DNA of 64,000 nt from Mucilaginibacter sp. OK268 (GTDB lineage Bacteria > Bacteroidota > Bacteroidia > Sphingobacteriales > Sphingobacteriaceae). Below, in pieces: positions 62,268-64,000 of the stretch. A program made the position numbers and the translations under genes. The stretch's first letter is position 1, and every line of letters begins with the position of its first letter. Location: contig NZ_FNJV01000004.1 in assembly GCF_900103125.1 (NCBI RefSeq), forward strand, positions 413,752-477,751, read 5' to 3'. The notes under the pieces are model-generated. The model did no database searches, was not told where the DNA came from, and saw only the letters and a program-made list of their open reading frames with translations.

Positions 62268-63377
62268 TTATATTTTAATAAAGATCTTTTTGATATAGAA
62301 TATCCACATCACCAGCCATAATATGGCCACCGTAAATAGGGCGCTGACCAGCGAAGCGTTGATGGGTGAAAAATAAGGTGCAAACAGAGTTTGATAAATG
62401 GATGCCCCGCCAATTTTGATCATCCCCATATAATGCGGGATATAGCCCGACAATACATAGGCAGTGATGGCATTAGCCCCAAAAACTACAAAAAAGTAGG
62501 TGAACCGCCTACGGCCCTGCACATCAATAAGCCAATAACAAAGGGCCAAAGCAATAGTGGCAAGTCCGCCGGTGTACAGTACAAATGAGCTGGTCCACAA
62601 TGCTTTGTTGATGGGGAAAAACAGGTCCCAGATAAGCCCCAACACAACAGCAATTACGCCATAGGTAAACATCCAGCTTACTTTAACATTATCGTCGCGG
62701 TCCTTTCGTTTTAGCCAGCTGCCTACCCGTATGCCAAATAGGCCCGTAGCTATGGCGGGTAAGGTGCCCAGCAGGCCTTCAGGGTCCCATGTATGTGATT
62801 CGCGCCAGAGGTGATTAGTAGTGAATACCAGTCTATCGATCCATGCACCCATATTGGTTTCGGGTTTCAGGTTGGCATAGCCTACATCCGGTACCGGTAT
62901 GCAGGTCATGATGATAAAATAACCAATCAACGCGAAGGCAAATATCCAGTCGCGGGTTTTTTGTGATGTTTTCAGGTAGAGGATGGTACAGATAAAATAA
63001 ACCAGCGCGATGCGGGGCAATACCCCAGGCAGGCGCAGATGCGCTAAACCACCATCGGGGTGAAAGATCAATTGCGTGATCCAGGGAATAGCGATCAGGA
63101 TAAGGGTACGGCGCAAAGCATTCAATAACAGTTTGCCATGCGGCACGGTAGCCTTTTTACTTTCCATGGCATACACCACAGACACCCCCACCATAAACAG
63201 GAAGAAAGGAAACACCAGGTCGGTAGGTGTGCAGCCATCCCATTTGGAATGTTCCAATGGCGCATATATATGCCCCCAATCGCCCGGGTCGTTTACCAGG
63301 ATCATAGCGGCAATAGTCGCTCCGCGGAAAACATCGAGCGAAAGGAGCCTGGGATTTTTGATTTGCGTGGAGGTCAT
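62268..63377 (-). CDS. HGSNAT/NagX-like membrane acyltransferase (DUF5009-type)
   Basis: A 369-residue inner-membrane protein with about ten hydrophobic segments. The signature is the N-terminal RLLSLDVFRGATIAAMILVNDPG (about 11-33) and the following TPTDLVFPFFLFMVGVS. These match the heparan-alpha-glucosaminide N-acetyltransferase / DUF5009 family, which transfers acetyl groups to amino sugars or acts in N-acetylglucosamine use. The substrate here is unknown. Next to it is the DUF2059 gene, 2 bases downstream on the same strand. Confidence 0.88.
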   Translation of the reverse strand: MTSTQIKNPRLLSLDVFRGATIAAMILVNDPGDWGHIYAPLEHSKWDGCTPTDLVFPFFLFMVGVSVVYAMESKKATVPHGKLLLNALRRTLILIAIPWITQLIFHPDGGLAHLRLPGVLPRIALVYFICTILYLKTSQKTRDWIFAFALIGYFIIMTCIPVPDVGYANLKPETNMGAWIDRLVFTTNHLWRESHTWDPEGLLGTLPAIATGLFGIRVGSWLKRKDRDDNVKVSWMFTYGVIAVVLGLIWDLFFPINKALWTSSFVLYTGGLATIALALCYWLIDVQGRRRFTYFFVVFGANAITAYVLSGYIPHYMGMIKIGGASIYQTLFAPYFSPINASLVSALFTVAILWLVMWIFYIKKIFIKI

Positions 63378-63515
63378 TGGGTTTTACGTTATGCTTTATT
63401 CTTAATTCCCTCCCCACGGGAGGGGTGCGTTTGGTCTGTGTGTAAAGGCAGGGAGGGGGTTATACAAGCGATTGAACCATATGCTTAACGAAACCCCTCC
63501 CTGCCCCTCCCGAGG

Positions 63516-63676
63516 GTAATAGCCCATCATTAGACATTCGTTCAAAAAAGGGTGTCATGCTGAGCCCGTCGAAGCATGGTGGGCAGGCCTCTACGCTCGA
63601 CCCTTCGACGGAGCTCAGGGTGACAGCCCCTTTTTTTAATATTATTTGTCCGTTATGTCTACTGATGGGCTATTAC
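63516..63676. repeat. 22-bp inverted repeat enclosing a family B element
   Basis: The arm at 63516-63537 (GTAATAGCCCATCATTAGAC and on) pairs with 63655-63676 with one mismatch. The loop holds the family B repeat at 63554-63624. Confidence 0.8.
63554..63624 (+). repeat. GTCAT/ATGAC palindromic repeat, family B copy 3 (nested)
   Basis: GTCATGCTGAGCCCGTCGAA on the left and TTCGACGGAGCTCAGGGTGAC-type right end, within the larger palindrome. Confidence 0.8.
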
Positions 63677-63767
63677 TCTTCCGAGGGAGGGAATCGCACA
63701 TATCCAGGCTTTCTTTTTATTCCCGTTGTCTGTGTCCTCACTGCTGATACGATGTATAAAAAATTAT

Positions 63768-63847
63768 GTCATTGCGAGGAGGAACGACGAAGCAATCTCC
63801 TCGTATGTATAAACGCGAGGAGATTGCCACGCTCCGCTCGCAATGAC
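63768..63847 (+). repeat. GTCAT/ATGAC palindromic repeat, family E-like
   Basis: Starts GTCATTGCGAGGAGGAACGA and ends GCTCGCAATGAC, with inner GAGGAGATTGCC complementary to the CAATCTCCTC part. Confidence 0.8.
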
Positions 63848-63857
63848 ATGTTGTTTT

Positions 63858-64000
63858 TTAGAACTTGTACCGCTTAAACGCTTCCATGGCTTCATATTCA
63901 GCCAATCCGAGTCTGTCATAACGCTGAGCGGTATCACGTGTGCGGTCCTCAGCCCTTACCCAGAATTCGCGGGCATCATCACCCGGGAATACCGGACGGT
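63858..64000 (-). CDS. C-terminal end of an unidentified protein (5' end outside window)
   Basis: The frame is open to the window edge and stops at TAA (63858-63860). The last 46 residues read RPVFPGDDAREFWVRAEDRT.. and end EAFKRYKF. They are charged and helical, with no recognised family from this fragment. Confidence 0.5.
   Translation of the reverse strand, partial: RPVFPGDDAREFWVRAEDRTRDTAQRYDRLGLAEYEAMEAFKRYKF

Larger units (their letters stand above)
63378..63857. other. 480-bp intergenic region with nested palindromes
   Basis: Contains C/G-rich palindromes (63408-63424 and 63447-63505), a 161-bp inverted repeat (63516-63676) carrying a family B element inside it, and a family E-like element (63768-63847). 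No coding sequence. Confidence 0.75.

Overview
The window reads as chromosomal DNA of a Bacteroidota bacterium, most likely family Sphingobacteriaceae and plausibly Mucilaginibacter or a close relative. The reasons are: promoters of the TAnnTTTG type with almost no Shine-Dalgarno signal; a type IX secretion (T9SS) sorting domain; Bacteroidota families such as DUF4270, DUF2911, DUF4920 and DUF5009-like; and the gene block panD-panC / starch-synthase-like / DUF4270 / glmS. The genus is inference. I see no rRNA, tRNA, CRISPR array, transposase or prophage. Most of the window is housekeeping and envelope biology, and the unusual signal sits between genes and in one interrupted gene.

Layout. 1-3.6 kb: end of a Na+/solute symporter, a DUF2911 protein, an RlmI-type rRNA methyltransferase and a TerC membrane protein. 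3.8-6.3 kb: an ECF sigma / anti-sigma / DUF4097-type surface protein operon. 6.5-16.2 kb: a NadR-like kinase, exported peptidases (M28, M61, S9/DPP-IV), a beta-lactamase-fold hydrolase and a lipoprotein. 16.2-24 kb: ssb, mutY, an HU protein, a TPR protein, a 29-residue AURKAIP1/COX24-type protein, RNase G, a PagL-like deacylase and radA. 24-35 kb: an NHL lipoprotein, a DUF4920 protein, an ACP-like membrane protein, carB, a TonB-type protein and a T9SS-exported GH27-like glycosidase. 35.5-41.3 kb: panD, panC, a starch-synthase N-domain protein, DUF4270 and glmS. 41.4-53.7 kb: oxidative-stress and iron functions (catalase divergent from OxyR, TonB siderophore receptor plus PepSY protein, PaaE-like reductase, amino-acid permease, MDR oxidoreductase, SodA), then TadA-like and CsaA-like genes. 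54-64 kb: an orphan gene between two 119-bp repeats, an Lhr-type helicase carrying an internal DUF559 nuclease domain, a lipoprotein, an M16 peptidase, a DUF2059 protein, an HGSNAT-like protein and the 3' end of an unidentified gene.

How genes work together. Catalase, OxyR and superoxide dismutase form a peroxide/superoxide defence set. The siderophore receptor and PepSY protein are an iron-uptake pair behind a promoter bracketed by two Fur/PerR-like 7-1-7 boxes. The three exported peptidases and the GH27-like enzyme fit a polymer-degrading lifestyle. The sigma/anti-sigma operon controls its own surface protein.

Most interesting signals. (1) A 465-bp, frame-preserving insertion encodes a DUF559 endonuclease domain between helicase motifs II and III, bounded by CCCTCTCC/GGAGAGGG-type palindromes. 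(2) A ~290-bp non-coding element occurs twice in opposite orientation (about 11.43-11.71 and 51.47-51.74 kb), with a promoter-like box, a hairpin showing two compensatory base-pair changes, and a conserved TTAAAA-rich tail. (3) A superfamily of intergenic palindromes all begin GTCAT and end ATGAC; one is nested inside another palindrome. (4) Two 119-bp repeats with TTCGCT(G)CCGCGAG ends flank an orphan gene.
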